A stretch of 11,854 bases of DNA, taken from NCBI GenBank assembly GCA_003222065.1, contig QHUV01000029.1:1-11854 (forward strand). Reading direction: 5' to 3'. Below the pieces are notes generated by a model. It did not search any database, was not told the DNA's origin, and saw only the letters and a list, made by a program, of their open reading frames with translations. Each line of letters begins with the position of its first letter. The stretch's first letter is position 1. Below, in pieces: positions 1-5,624 of this stretch. The DNA comes from Gemmatimonadota bacterium (GTDB lineage Bacteria; Gemmatimonadota; Gemmatimonadetes; Gemmatimonadales; Gemmatimonadaceae). Both the position numbers and the translations under genes were made by a program.

Positions 1-1
1 G

Positions 2-289
2 AGCCACATGCCCGAGGAGGCGCCGCAGCGAACCGTTCTCAAGGTTGAGAACCAGGGGTTTCCGGACATGAACGTTTTCGTCCTGCCCGAAGGAAGCAGC
101 CGATTGCGGTTGGGCACAGTCACGGGCAACACGAACGGTTACTTCACGCTTCCTGACCACCTGATTCGCGGCACAAGAGAGTTGCGCTTCCAGGCGCTAC
201 CGATCGCCACGCAGCGTGGTCCGATATCGCAGTCGATCATCGTGACGCCCGGCGACACCGTGGTCCTCGTTATCCCGCCCGGAGTTTGA
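2..289 (+). CDS. 3' end of a hypothetical, probably exported protein
   Basis: The frame is open to the left edge of the window, so the gene probably starts upstream; an internal ATG lies at position 8 but no usable ribosome site can be seen before it. The visible part is about 95 residues and looks like a small all-beta domain: a VENQGFPDMNVFVLPEG core, then RLGTVTGNTNGYFTLP, then LRFQALPIATQRGP, ending in a PGDTVVLVIPP strand. I recall small hypothetical proteins with this N-Q...DMNV...G-V-x-G-N pattern from Gemmatimonadota, usually behind a signal or lipoprotein peptide, but have not checked this. No catalytic residues are evident. The gene converges on the minus-strand gene at 316-534 with 26 nt between them and no obvious terminator. 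Coding status is fairly sure; function is unknown. Confidence 0.72.
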   Translation, partial: SHMPEEAPQRTVLKVENQGFPDMNVFVLPEGSSRLRLGTVTGNTNGYFTLPDHLIRGTRELRFQALPIATQRGPISQSIIVTPGDTVVLVIPPGV

Positions 290-315
290 CCCCTCGGCGC
301 CCGACCAACGCACCG

Positions 316-534
316 TTAGGCCAGCGCGAGCATGGCAGGAGCGCCGAGGCGAAGAGGCGTCCACGACGGCGGATCGCTCGCGGGAAAGCTTTCCTCGTCA
401 GCCTCTTCGACGGGATCGCGTTCCCCCTCCTCGCGGCGTGGCACTTGAGGTCGCGGCGTGTTCTCGTCTCCCCGTCGTGGTTCTTTGTCCTGTTCAGGGT
501 CTTCGGCTTGGTCCGGATGCTTATCATGGTCCAC
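316..534 (-). CDS. 72-aa acidic protein with EESFPASDPPSW motif
   Basis: This is a very hydrophilic small protein. Residues 1-45 are almost all charged or proline (DHDKHPDQAEDPEQDKEP), followed by DPVEEADEESFPASDPPSWTP. The EESFPASDPPSW segment is, from memory, a conserved signature of short uncharacterised bacterial proteins, so this is a real gene and not a shadow. The start is GTG at 534, with a good Shine-Dalgarno sequence (GGAGG at 540-544, 5-nt spacing). The protein is likely disordered apart from the motif. It lies 39 nt downstream of the barstar-family gene on the same strand and may be co-transcribed. There is no known biochemical role. The window's other long frames over this region are shadows. 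Confidence 0.75.
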   Translation of the reverse strand: MDHDKHPDQAEDPEQDKEPRRGDENTPRPQVPRREEGERDPVEEADEESFPASDPPSWTPLRLGAPAMLALA

Positions 535-573
535 TTTCCCCTCCCATTCTTCAGCCCGCAGTTTCTCGCGTCC

Positions 574-1125
574 TCACGACGCGGGACGTAACCCGCGATC
601 ACTGTCGAGCCATTCCCGTGGGTTCCAGTTGACGGGAACGGCACCAATGCGCTCGAACCGAATGCGTGGATCGTCGGATTGCACGAGCGCGAGCAGCCGT
701 CGTCCAAGAAGCAAGAATCGCCGCGAAGCCGACTCGATGCTGTCAAGCAATGTGTGAGCGAAATGAGGATCGGACCGAGCGAAGGCGTCGAAGTGCCGGA
801 ATTGAAGGACGACACCTCCCGTCTCCGGTATGTCGAGCTCCGCAAGGCAATCGATCCACGAAGCGAGATTCGGTACGTAGTACTCGGGCATGGCGAGCTC
901 TCGCTTTGCATCAGCGTGGAAATCTGCGGGGGCTTTCCAGAGCGCGGCGTCCAGCGTGTACACGCGATACCCGAATTGCTGCAGGCAGGATATGTCCTGC
1001 GCCAGGAGCATATGCTTGTGGTAGAGCGTCACGGCGCTGCTCTGCAGCAGCTGGACGTCGAGTCGCTCCAGCGGCGGGCGCTCGGCACGGCTCGGCGCGG
1101 CTCGCTTCTGTCGGAACAATCCCAT
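574..1125 (-). CDS. Barstar-family protein (ribonuclease-inhibitor fold)
   Basis: The 183-aa protein carries the barstar core. At residues 69-94 is an FH-x-x-x-K-REL-x-x-PEYY-x-x-NLxxWxDCL pattern, which matches the classical barstar helix that sits in the barnase active site ([22 protein letters not shown] type). A beta strand, GGVVLQFRHFD, and a helix follow. Classical barstar is about 90 aa, so this protein has an extra ~55-residue N-terminus and ~40-residue C-terminus; such extended family members are common outside Bacillus. In the known system barstar binds and neutralises the secreted RNase barnase. No barnase-like RNase gene is visible here, so its partner is unknown. The ATG at 1125 has only a poor ribosome site (GAGG 2 nt upstream). 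The gene follows the FRG gene by 50 nt on the same strand, suggesting co-transcription. Confidence 0.85.
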   Translation of the reverse strand: MGLFRQKRAAPSRAERPPLERLDVQLLQSSAVTLYHKHMLLAQDISCLQQFGYRVYTLDAALWKAPADFHADAKRELAMPEYYVPNLASWIDCLAELDIPETGGVVLQFRHFDAFARSDPHFAHTLLDSIESASRRFLLLGRRLLALVQSDDPRIRFERIGAVPVNWNPREWLDSDRGLRPAS

Positions 1126-1175
1126 GGCCTCGAAGATATTGAGTCAGTTCTTCCCGGCGAGGATGCTTCCCTGGA

Positions 1176-1976
1176 TTACGCGTAGTATCGACGAATCGCG
1201 GCGGCAACGCCGTCGAGATCGGGGAACAGCCGGCGTTCGTCGATTCCGACGAGGTCAAGCTGATCTCGAAACCGTCCAACCTCGGCCGACGGAATTACAT
1301 ACTTCGTCAACGAGCCGCTCAGTCCATGATCGTCGAGGAAGGCGTCGAAGGGGCGCATTTTGTCAGAGCATAACGTGAAGACAGCCGCCTGCACAACGAT
1401 GCGCTGGTCGAGCGATGGCGGCTCCAGCAGGCAGGCGAAGTCGCGTATGGCGCCGCGTCGCATCAACGCCCAGGGCGTGAATTGCTCTTCCTTTCCGAAC
1501 AACTCCTGCACGTCCTGAATCAGAAGGGAGAGCCCAGGAAGATCGAACCGCTCGTGAAGGGATTTCCAGTCGAGCCGCCAGACCGCTCGATCGCGCTCCA
1601 CAGATTGGTCGTAGGTCCGTGTGGCGAAGAATGCGCCGACGAGCGGCGAGTACGTCCAGTCGAGCAGACGTGTCGGGACCCCGTGGTGCTGCGCGGATAC
1701 GAGTTGCTCCCAGTCATTGACGGGATCCGTGCCGAGATATGGCCGTGAGTACCGAATGAAGTTTCTCAGAATGTGCTCTTCGAGCTCCGACTTCGAGTGC
1801 GCGGGGTTGACCCCCCCAAGCCGGTCGAGACTCGTGAGGAGCGGATTGGCCTGGTTGGAGCTTCCTCGATACACGCCGGTGTCGCGGCGGCGGCCGGTGA
1901 CGGCGTCTGGCTCTGACGGAGTCACTCGGTCCACCAGCTCGCCGAGGGTGTGAATGACAATCGTGCGCACGCCCAC
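1176..1976 (-). CDS. FRG domain-containing protein
   Basis: The 266-aa protein shows the hallmarks of the FRG domain. There is a YRGSS motif at residues 36-40 (the F/Y-R-G that names the family) and a strong AQHHGVPTRLLDWT-x-SPLVGAFFA block at 95-118, with aromatic and basic residues typical of the family. FRG proteins are widespread and often lie in mobile or defence-related regions, but their biochemical activity is not settled in general, so no reaction is assigned. The C-terminal 80 residues (VIPSAEVGRFRDQLDLVGIDERRLFPDLDG) form the usual FRG tail, so the protein appears full length. The start is GTG at 1976 with GGGGA about 8 nt upstream; GTG at 1970 is an alternative. The DUF3565 gene ends 18 nt upstream and the barstar gene starts 50 nt downstream, an arrangement that fits one operon. 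Confidence 0.88.
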   Translation of the reverse strand: MGVRTIVIHTLGELVDRVTPSEPDAVTGRRRDTGVYRGSSNQANPLLTSLDRLGGVNPAHSKSELEEHILRNFIRYSRPYLGTDPVNDWEQLVSAQHHGVPTRLLDWTYSPLVGAFFATRTYDQSVERDRAVWRLDWKSLHERFDLPGLSLLIQDVQELFGKEEQFTPWALMRRGAIRDFACLLEPPSLDQRIVVQAAVFTLCSDKMRPFDAFLDDHGLSGSLTKYVIPSAEVGRFRDQLDLVGIDERRLFPDLDGVAAAIRRYYA

Positions 1977-1994
1977 GTTCGTTCCCCAAGAGAT

Positions 1995-2204
1995 TCAGTC
2001 GTGGTTTGGCTCGCACCGCGGACACGGCATTGCTGCAGCAAGCATACTCGCGCGACCAGCCTCCGTGAGCACCCAGGGGCGATTTTGCCACGGAGGCTCG
2101 TGTCGCACGTGCACGGTGTGTCCACACTCGAGTTCCGCGACCCAGTGACGCTCCTCATCTCGGTGGAAGCCGACGATACGCCGCTCGCGCTGGCTTGTGC
2201 TCAA
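1995..2204 (-). CDS. DUF3565 family small protein
   Basis: The 69-aa protein matches DUF3565 from end to end. A GFHRDEERHWVAELECGH segment is followed by VRHEPPWQNRPWV-x-TEAGR and a C-terminal CPRC pair (residues 61-64). Together with C27 and the surrounding histidines this could form a metal site; that is an inference from residue spacing. The start is TTG at 2204, and the first A of the second codon completes a TTGA overlap with the TGA stop of the GNAT gene, which implies translational coupling. The N-terminus agrees with the usual family start just before the VGFH segment. Function is unknown for the family. Confidence 0.85.
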   Translation of the reverse strand: MSTSQRERRIVGFHRDEERHWVAELECGHTVHVRHEPPWQNRPWVLTEAGRASMLAAAMPCPRCEPNHD

Positions 2205-2659
2205 GGCGTGCGCGCTGCGTAGACGTTAGGCGTCCAGCGCTCGAGATAGGTCGAGCTGCCCCGCGCCGGCTCGAAGCCATAGCGCTCGTAGAGTCCCTGA
2301 GCGTCTCGCGTGAAGAGCGCGAAACGACGGAGTCCCTGCAGGTCGGGGTGCACAAGAATGCACTCCATCAGCCACTTCGAGAGCCCGCGCCCGCGATAGT
2401 CTTCGACGATGAACACGTCCGAGAGGTAGGCATAGGTCGCGAGGTCCGTGATCGCACGCGCAAAACCGACCTGCCGACTCGCGTCATAAATGCCAAAGGT
2501 TAGCGAATTCTCAATGCCGCGCTCGAGAACTGATCGCGGCATGCCCGCCGACCAATAAGACGTCACGAGATAATCGTACACCAGGTCGACGTCGAGGCGT
2601 GATCGATCCGTCGAGACCACGAAGCCACCGCGTCGCCATTCGCGCGGCGTGTCGTTCAT
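2201..2659 (-). CDS. GNAT family N-acetyltransferase
   Basis: The 152-aa protein has the GNAT fold of acetyl-CoA-dependent acyl transfer. The central strand AYLSDVFIVEDYRGRG ends in the pyrophosphate-binding loop R-G-R-G-L (residues 89-93), followed by the helix SKWLMECILVHP. The C-terminal RFALFTRDAQGLYERYGF strand-helix is typical of the fold. The N-terminal block (YDYLVTSYWSAGMPRSVLERGI) belongs to a common stand-alone GNAT subgroup with unknown substrate, so none can be named. The length is normal for the family. The ATG at 2659 lies 3 nt after the stop of the membrane/coiled-coil gene, and the gene's own stop overlaps the DUF3565 start, so it belongs to a compact operon. Confidence 0.9.
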   Translation of the reverse strand: MNDTPREWRRGGFVVSTDRSRLDVDLVYDYLVTSYWSAGMPRSVLERGIENSLTFGIYDASRQVGFARAITDLATYAYLSDVFIVEDYRGRGLSKWLMECILVHPDLQGLRRFALFTRDAQGLYERYGFEPARGSSTYLERWTPNVYAARTP

Positions 2660-2662
2660 CAG

Positions 2663-2971
2663 CTATCGAGGCTGGCCGACGCGGCTCGGTTCGCGAGCGC
2701 CGTTGACGTCGTTGGTCTGAGCCGCGGCACGTTCCGACAACAGCTTCGTGGCAAATCGCTGACCCTCGGAGATCCGCTCCACTTCAATGGCCATCGCGTC
2801 CAGCGATTGTTGCACCTCGGTGAGACGCACCTCGAGTCGCTGTATGCCGCCGTCAGAGAGCCCAGCCCCGCCCTTCCGCCGACGACCAAACCATGTGGTG
2901 ATCACCGTGACGAGCAGAATCGTTCCGCAGATCTGTCCCGACAACGCAACCATCATCGTGTACCTATCCAT
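2663..2971 (-). CDS. Single-pass membrane protein with coiled coil
   Basis: The 102-aa protein starts at ATG 2971, chosen over a longer upstream frame because GGGAG stands 5 nt before it and because residues 8-28 (ALSGQICGTILLVTVITTWFG) then form a clean N-terminal transmembrane helix. This is followed by the basic anchor RRRK (30-33), so the C-terminal part is likely cytoplasmic. Residues 43-80 form a heptad-like helix (IQRLEVRLTEVQQSL, then MAIEVERISEGQRF), a probable coiled coil for oligomerisation. The ERISEGQRFATKLLSER segment recalls small hypothetical membrane proteins I associate with Gemmatimonadota; this is unverified. The layout resembles PspB-like proteins, but I do not claim homology. 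The GNAT gene follows after 3 nt. Confidence 0.8.
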   Translation of the reverse strand: MDRYTMMVALSGQICGTILLVTVITTWFGRRRKGGAGLSDGGIQRLEVRLTEVQQSLDAMAIEVERISEGQRFATKLLSERAAAQTNDVNGAREPSRVGQPR

Positions 2972-3000
2972 CGCGTCTCCCGTGATCGCGTCTGAGCCGT

Positions 3001-3198
3001 TCAAAAGCAACCGCGTGTGCGGTCGCTGGCGGGGTTCGGAAAATCTCCCGGGTAAGGCGTTCCGCGCTCGTCGCGACGACTGATGATCTCGTCCTTGCCC
3101 TTGTCGTTTGGTTTTTGCTCGCGCGGCTTCTCTACCGGCAGGTGACCGATGATCTGTTCGAGAGCGGTGTCGAGCGAGCGTCGCGTGCGTTTGCCCAT
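3001..3198 (-). CDS. 65-aa basic hypothetical protein
   Basis: This short hydrophilic protein (MGKRTRRSLDTALEQIIGHL, then PVEKPREQKP and a C-terminal RRDERGTPYPGDFPNP) has a basic first helix and a proline-rich, probably disordered tail ending in GCF. The case for a real gene rests on a perfect ribosome site, AGGAGG at 3204-3209 spaced 5 nt from ATG 3198, and on its position in a same-strand series: 29 nt before the membrane/coiled-coil gene and 64 nt after the 171-aa gene. I recognise no family. The N-terminal helix could bind nucleic acid or membrane, but nothing decides this. Confidence 0.65.
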   Translation of the reverse strand: MGKRTRRSLDTALEQIIGHLPVEKPREQKPNDKGKDEIISRRDERGTPYPGDFPNPASDRTRGCF

Positions 3199-3203
3199 CG
3201 AGT

Positions 3204-3209
3204 CCTCCT
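3204..3209 (-). promoter_or_regulatory. Perfect Shine-Dalgarno for the 65-aa gene
   Basis: AGGAGG reads on the minus strand, 5 nt before ATG 3198. It is the main evidence that this short frame is translated. The short CTCC just upstream of it can pair with its GGAG, a minor possible brake on initiation. Confidence 0.8.
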
Positions 3210-3262
3210 GAGGAGTGCGCCGTTACTACGGCGGCATTCAAGCGGAAGTTCTGTTCCTGGTA

Positions 3263-3778
3263 TCACGTCGGCTGCACGAGTTCGATCCCCGTCGTCGCGA
3301 CAACCACGTGATCGCCCGCTTGCCCTGGGCGCAGAAGTCTCCAAAACTCGGTCTCGACGTGTGGCGCTGGAGAACTATTCGGAAAGATCTCCAACTCGAT
3401 TCCGCCCGTACATACGAGGCGGACGCCGCCGAACGAGTCCGCGAGAAACGTCGTGACCGTTACGCCGCTCGCCAGCAGCGACGAGATCTCTTCCATACGA
3501 GCATCCCACCAGCTCGCACCCGCTACGTCCCAATCGAAGCTCTCGAGATCCGCCTCAGCGTCCGCAGGAGTGAAGAGATCGCCGGAACCCGCGAGAATCC
3601 CAATGGGTCCAGCTATCCGCCAAGCACAGGCAACATGCAGAGCGTATTCGCCGATGGTCTCACCGTCGACCTCGCGCCGCTCTCCAAGCTGAACGGTGAA
3701 CAAATCGCTCCTCCGGGCTGGACCCCAGAGATGCAAGCCAACAAGGGGAGCCAGAACGCGCTCGACGATCTCCTTCAG
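3263..3778 (-). CDS. Hypothetical 171-aa protein with apparent CTG start
   Basis: The reading frame is convincing (LKEIVERVLAPLVG, then LWGPARRSDLFTVQLGER, GEYALHVACAWRI and LRLL-type C-terminal strands), and I associate the W-x-x-x-R-x-x-DL...EYALH-x-x-C-x-WR pattern with uncharacterised proteins in many actinobacteria and relatives. There is no ATG or GTG between the upstream in-frame stop at 3809-3811 and the conserved core; the only conventional start is TTG 3736, which has no ribosome site. A CTG at 3778 has AGGAGG 4 nt upstream and adds a plausible 14-residue amphipathic helix, so I take it as the start. No catalytic motif is visible. Function is unknown; it is probably cytoplasmic. It is the first gene after the hairpin at 3799-3824. 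Confidence 0.75.
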   Translation of the reverse strand: MKEIVERVLAPLVGLHLWGPARRSDLFTVQLGERREVDGETIGEYALHVACAWRIAGPIGILAGSGDLFTPADAEADLESFDWDVAGASWWDARMEEISSLLASGVTVTTFLADSFGGVRLVCTGGIELEIFPNSSPAPHVETEFWRLLRPGQAGDHVVVATTGIELVQPT

Positions 3779-3782
3779 CGAC

Positions 3783-3788
3783 CCTCCT
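3783..3788 (-). promoter_or_regulatory. Shine-Dalgarno deciding a CTG start at 3778
   Basis: AGGAGG on the minus strand stands 4 nt before CTG 3778. The alternative TTG at 3736 has no purine-rich site upstream, so this site is the main reason for the CTG call. Confidence 0.65.
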
Positions 3789-3798
3789 CGAAGCGTAC

Positions 3799-3824
3799 AG
3801 GGCGACGATTAGAATCGTCGCCCT
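3799..3824 (-). terminator. Perfect 12-bp hairpin between minus-strand genes
   Basis: AGGGCGACGATT and AATCGTCGCCCT are exact reverse complements separated by two bases, so in RNA at least a 10- or 11-bp stem with a 4- to 6-base loop can form. It lies 54 nt beyond the stop of the 151-aa gene and 11 nt before the ribosome site of the 171-aa gene. No T-run follows on the minus strand, so it may be a factor-dependent terminator, an mRNA-stabilising end, or an attenuator for the 171-aa gene. Confidence 0.6.
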
Positions 3825-3878
3825 ATTTGCGTCTGGAATCAACCGCGAGCGATAGAGAGCACCGCGGCGTCGCGTCCG

Positions 3879-4334
3879 CTAAGACGCGGCCGCTTGCGGT
3901 GCGCGCGCTTTCGCGCTGTCCCCGGCCATCGCGGCGAGCGCGGCCTTCGCGTCGGCGATTGTCGCCTCCGAGCCGGCACGCGTCCATTCCACCATTTTCG
4001 AAGGAGAATCCAAACGAAACGCACTGAGAGCAAACGGATCCACGATGAGCTCGAGCGCCCAACCCGCGCGGCGCCAGGCGATCGTCACCCCTCCCTGCGG
4101 GGTGATCGTGATCTCGTCGGGAGTGAGATCGTTCCGCCAAGCCTGAACCAACACGACACGGGCGCGTTCGAGTGCGTCGAAATCGACCCCCGGTTGGTCG
4201 GGTGCGATCTGCAGAGCACCAGCAATCGGGAACGCGTCGAGCGTCGCCAGGCCATGCGCGAGAGTCGGGAACGCGGAAGCGGTCGTGGTCATCAAGGCAA
4301 TGACGACTGTGCTGGCACGAGGTTGCGTGGTCAT
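3879..4334 (-). CDS. Hypothetical protein, possibly exported
   Basis: The frame gives a 151-aa protein from ATG 4334. Coding character is clear in the block DFDALERARVVLVQAWRNDL, then TPDEITITPQGGVTIAWRRAGWALELIVDPFAL. I recognise no family. Residues 6-20 (RASTVVIALMTTTASA) could be a weak signal peptide cut near ASA-FP, but the hydrophobic core is short and the body looks soluble, so location is open. The start is uncertain: ATG 4334, an internal ATG at 4292 and an upstream ATG at 4385 are all possible and none has a strong ribosome site. The C-terminus is rich in alanine and lysine (AKAALAAMAGDSAKARA). The gene is divergent from the membrane protein at 4629 and leads the minus-strand series. 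Confidence 0.65.
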   Translation of the reverse strand: MTTQPRASTVVIALMTTTASAFPTLAHGLATLDAFPIAGALQIAPDQPGVDFDALERARVVLVQAWRNDLTPDEITITPQGGVTIAWRRAGWALELIVDPFALSAFRLDSPSKMVEWTRAGSEATIADAKAALAAMAGDSAKARAPQAAAS

Positions 4335-4386
4335 TCCGAACCGGATGATGAGAGGCGTCCAGCTCCCGTTCGGTCGCGCCGTCATC

Positions 4387-4427
4387 CCGGTCAGCGAGCC
4401 GCGGTCGGCGGCTCGACACCTGACCGG
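4387..4427. repeat. Two-part inverted repeat
   Basis: CCGGTCAG (4387-4394) pairs exactly with CTGACCGG (4420-4427), and inside it GAGCCGC (4396-4402) pairs exactly with GCGGCTC (4408-4414) around a GGTCG loop. The internal bulges are 1 and 5 nt. Transcribed from the minus side it would fold in the leader of the 151-aa gene, 53 nt before ATG 4334 and immediately before ATG 4385. Confidence 0.6.
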
Positions 4428-4480
4428 TGATCTTTGACACCGCGCACTCGCCCTGTGTGGTTGCTCTGTGATCAGGCTAA

Positions 4481-4496
4481 GACGCGGCGCCGCGTC
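4481..4496. repeat. Perfect 16-bp palindrome
   Basis: GACGCGGCGCCGCGTC equals its own reverse complement. It is uninterrupted and intergenic, as expected for a dimeric regulator's operator, though GC-rich DNA also produces such palindromes by chance. Confidence 0.45.
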
Positions 4497-4617
4497 CCGA
4501 ACGTGCCGAGCGATCGGCTCGCGAGATATGCAGGCCCCCAACGGGATATTCTCGTTGCGGCGCGTCTTCTCGACCCGTCGAATCGGAGAGGCAGTCAACC
4601 CCAGCGCCCTGCTGGGC

Positions 4618-4623
4618 AGGAGG
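4618..4623 (+). promoter_or_regulatory. Shine-Dalgarno deciding a CTG start at 4629
   Basis: AGGAGG is spaced 5 nt from CTG 4629. No ATG, GTG or TTG with a ribosome site lies near the start of the conserved protein. Confidence 0.7.
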
Positions 4624-4628
4624 ATCCT

Positions 4629-5078
4629 CTGAGCGAGATCAACTGGGCGGTCGAGCTAAAGAAGATCGAACGAGAGTTCGACGGGCTCCCGCCGGTACCA
4701 ACGCAAGTCGAGCTGCGAACGCAACGCGACGCGGAGAAAAGAGAGCGCGAGCATCAGGACGCAGTCTCGTCATCATTTGGCGTCTATTTCAGGCTCACCC
4801 TCGTGATGTGCCTGGGCGTGTCGATCGCCTGCTGGCCCTATGACGTCACGTGTGGCTTTATGGTCTTCGCTTATCTCGCCGCCGTCATCATGCTGATCGT
4901 CGGTGGCATCTGGACCGCCGTCGCAACCTTCGACCAGCAGATGCCCTTGCGGCATCTCGCCGCGCTGGGCGTCATTTTCTGGGGGCTTACGTTAGGAGCG
5001 GCGCAACTGCTTCCGCGCGTCGGATACGCTACCGCCGCTCCGGGGCGGTCTACAACCTGGCAGTGCAGCGCTGGTTGA
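4629..5078 (+). CDS. Hypothetical membrane protein with apparent CTG start
   Basis: The 149-aa protein begins (L)SEINWAVELKKIEREFDGLP, a soluble helix whose NWA...IEREFDGLPP pattern I associate with hypothetical Gemmatimonadota membrane proteins (memory, not a search). A charged helix follows (TQRDAEKREREHQDA), then three hydrophobic segments: about residues 50-68 (RLTLVMCLGVSIACWPY), 72-95 (CGFMVFAYLAAVIMLIVGGIW) and 110-127 (LAALGVIFWGLTLGAAQLL). It looks like a small integral membrane protein with a cytoplasmic N-terminus; role unknown. The start is CTG 4629 because of the AGGAGG site; the frame extends to ATG 4434, but that added stretch is arginine-rich and unlike a protein. It converges on the L,D-transpeptidase gene with 15 nt between the stops. 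Confidence 0.78.
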   Translation: MSEINWAVELKKIEREFDGLPPVPTQVELRTQRDAEKREREHQDAVSSSFGVYFRLTLVMCLGVSIACWPYDVTCGFMVFAYLAAVIMLIVGGIWTAVATFDQQMPLRHLAALGVIFWGLTLGAAQLLPRVGYATAAPGRSTTWQCSAG

Positions 5079-5093
5079 CGAGGTCCGCTACCG

Positions 5094-5624
5094 CTAAGGC
5101 TTGATCTCGATGGGCGTCCCATCGCGGATCACCCGCCAGAGCTCTTCGATCTCCTTGTTGGTCACGGCAATGCAGCCGTTCGTCCAATCGAAGTCGCGGT
5201 GCGCCGGACCGAATACGGCCTGCTCTTCGGGAAGACCGTGGATCATGATGTCCCCGCCGGGTTCAACGCCGAGCCTGGCCGCGCGCGCGCGATGTGTGGC
5301 GTCGGGATACGAGATCCGCAGCGACAGATGATAGCGGCTGTTCGGATTCCGTCCCTCGATGAAAAACAGCCCCTCCGGGGTCCGATTGTCGCCAATGCGC
5401 TGCTTGTCGCCGATTGGACTTCGACCGAGCGCGACATAGTACGTGCGCACGGGGTCGCCGTGATAATACACGACGAGCTCTCTGCGACTCTTGATCAATA
5501 CAAGACTGTCCGCCGCGACGGGCGCATTGGCGCGCGACATCGCGTTCGACGCCGACAGGCGTGTGCTGTCGGAACCGTTGGCGAGTGTGAGCGCTACGGC
5601 GCTCGCGAGCTGCAGGAGGGTCAT
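5094..5624 (-). CDS. L,D-transpeptidase (YkuD domain), exported
   Basis: The 176-aa protein is a YkuD/ErfK-type catalytic domain. Residues 41-65 form the first strands (LVLIKSRRELVVYYHGD), RTPEGLFFIEGRNPNSRYHLSLRISYP at 81-107 is the family's P-x-G-x-F-x-I block, and the active site is IMIHG (H129) followed by DWTNGCIAVTN, with catalytic C151. These enzymes make or cut 3-3 peptidoglycan crosslinks, or attach proteins to it, in the periplasm; some members instead modify small murein peptides. The N-terminus MTLLQLASAVALTLANG looks like a signal peptide lacking the usual basic residues, so the export route is inferred. ATG 5624 is the only possible start: the in-frame stop at 5667-5669 lies upstream with no other start between. 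No good ribosome site is seen. The gene is divergent from the HAD gene. Confidence 0.9.
   Translation of the reverse strand: MTLLQLASAVALTLANGSDSTRLSASNAMSRANAPVAADSLVLIKSRRELVVYYHGDPVRTYYVALGRSPIGDKQRIGDNRTPEGLFFIEGRNPNSRYHLSLRISYPDATHRARAARLGVEPGGDIMIHGLPEEQAVFGPAHRDFDWTNGCIAVTNKEIEELWRVIRDGTPIEIKP

Larger units (their letters stand above)
4335..4628. other. Divergent intergenic region with hairpin and palindrome
   Basis: These 294 bp separate two divergent genes whose starts are both uncertain. The region holds a two-part hairpin at 4387-4427 and a perfect 16-bp palindrome, GACGCGGCGCCGCGTC, at 4481-4496. Both longer frames that cross it (minus from 4598, plus from 4434) read as low-complexity arginine-rich noise until the conserved parts, so I treat it as non-coding. 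No clear sigma-70 promoter boxes are visible. Confidence 0.5.

Noticed and set aside
270..911. 213-codon minus-strand frame
   Set aside because: It overlaps the barstar gene and the 72-aa gene in another frame; both of those carry recognisable motifs, this one does not.
679..1185. 168-codon plus-strand frame opposite barstar
   Set aside because: It is antisense to a protein with a clear barstar core and starts without a ribosome site.
3218..3233. CGCCGT-TACT-ACGGCG stem-loop
   Set aside because: Only 6 bp, no T-run on either side, and such stems are common by chance at this GC content; at most a weak end signal for the 171-aa gene.
3215..4027. 270-codon plus-strand frame
   Set aside because: It covers the 171-aa and 151-aa minus genes and their terminator hairpin; the product is arginine/serine-rich with no recognisable motif.
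3878..4487. Shared 13-mer GCTAAGACGCGGC at 3878 and near 4476
   Set aside because: One 13-bp match in a window of this size is about what chance predicts, and the contexts differ (a stop codon versus a palindrome).
4434..4628. N-terminal extension of the membrane protein to ATG 4434
   Set aside because: The added 65 residues are arginine/proline-rich without structure, cross the palindrome, and there is no ribosome site at 4434.
5094..5624. L,D-transpeptidase with T-N-G-C in place of the common S-H-G-C
   Set aside because: The W-T-x-G-C-I-A-V-T-N form is a frequent variant of the family; H129 and C151 are both present, so nothing is broken.
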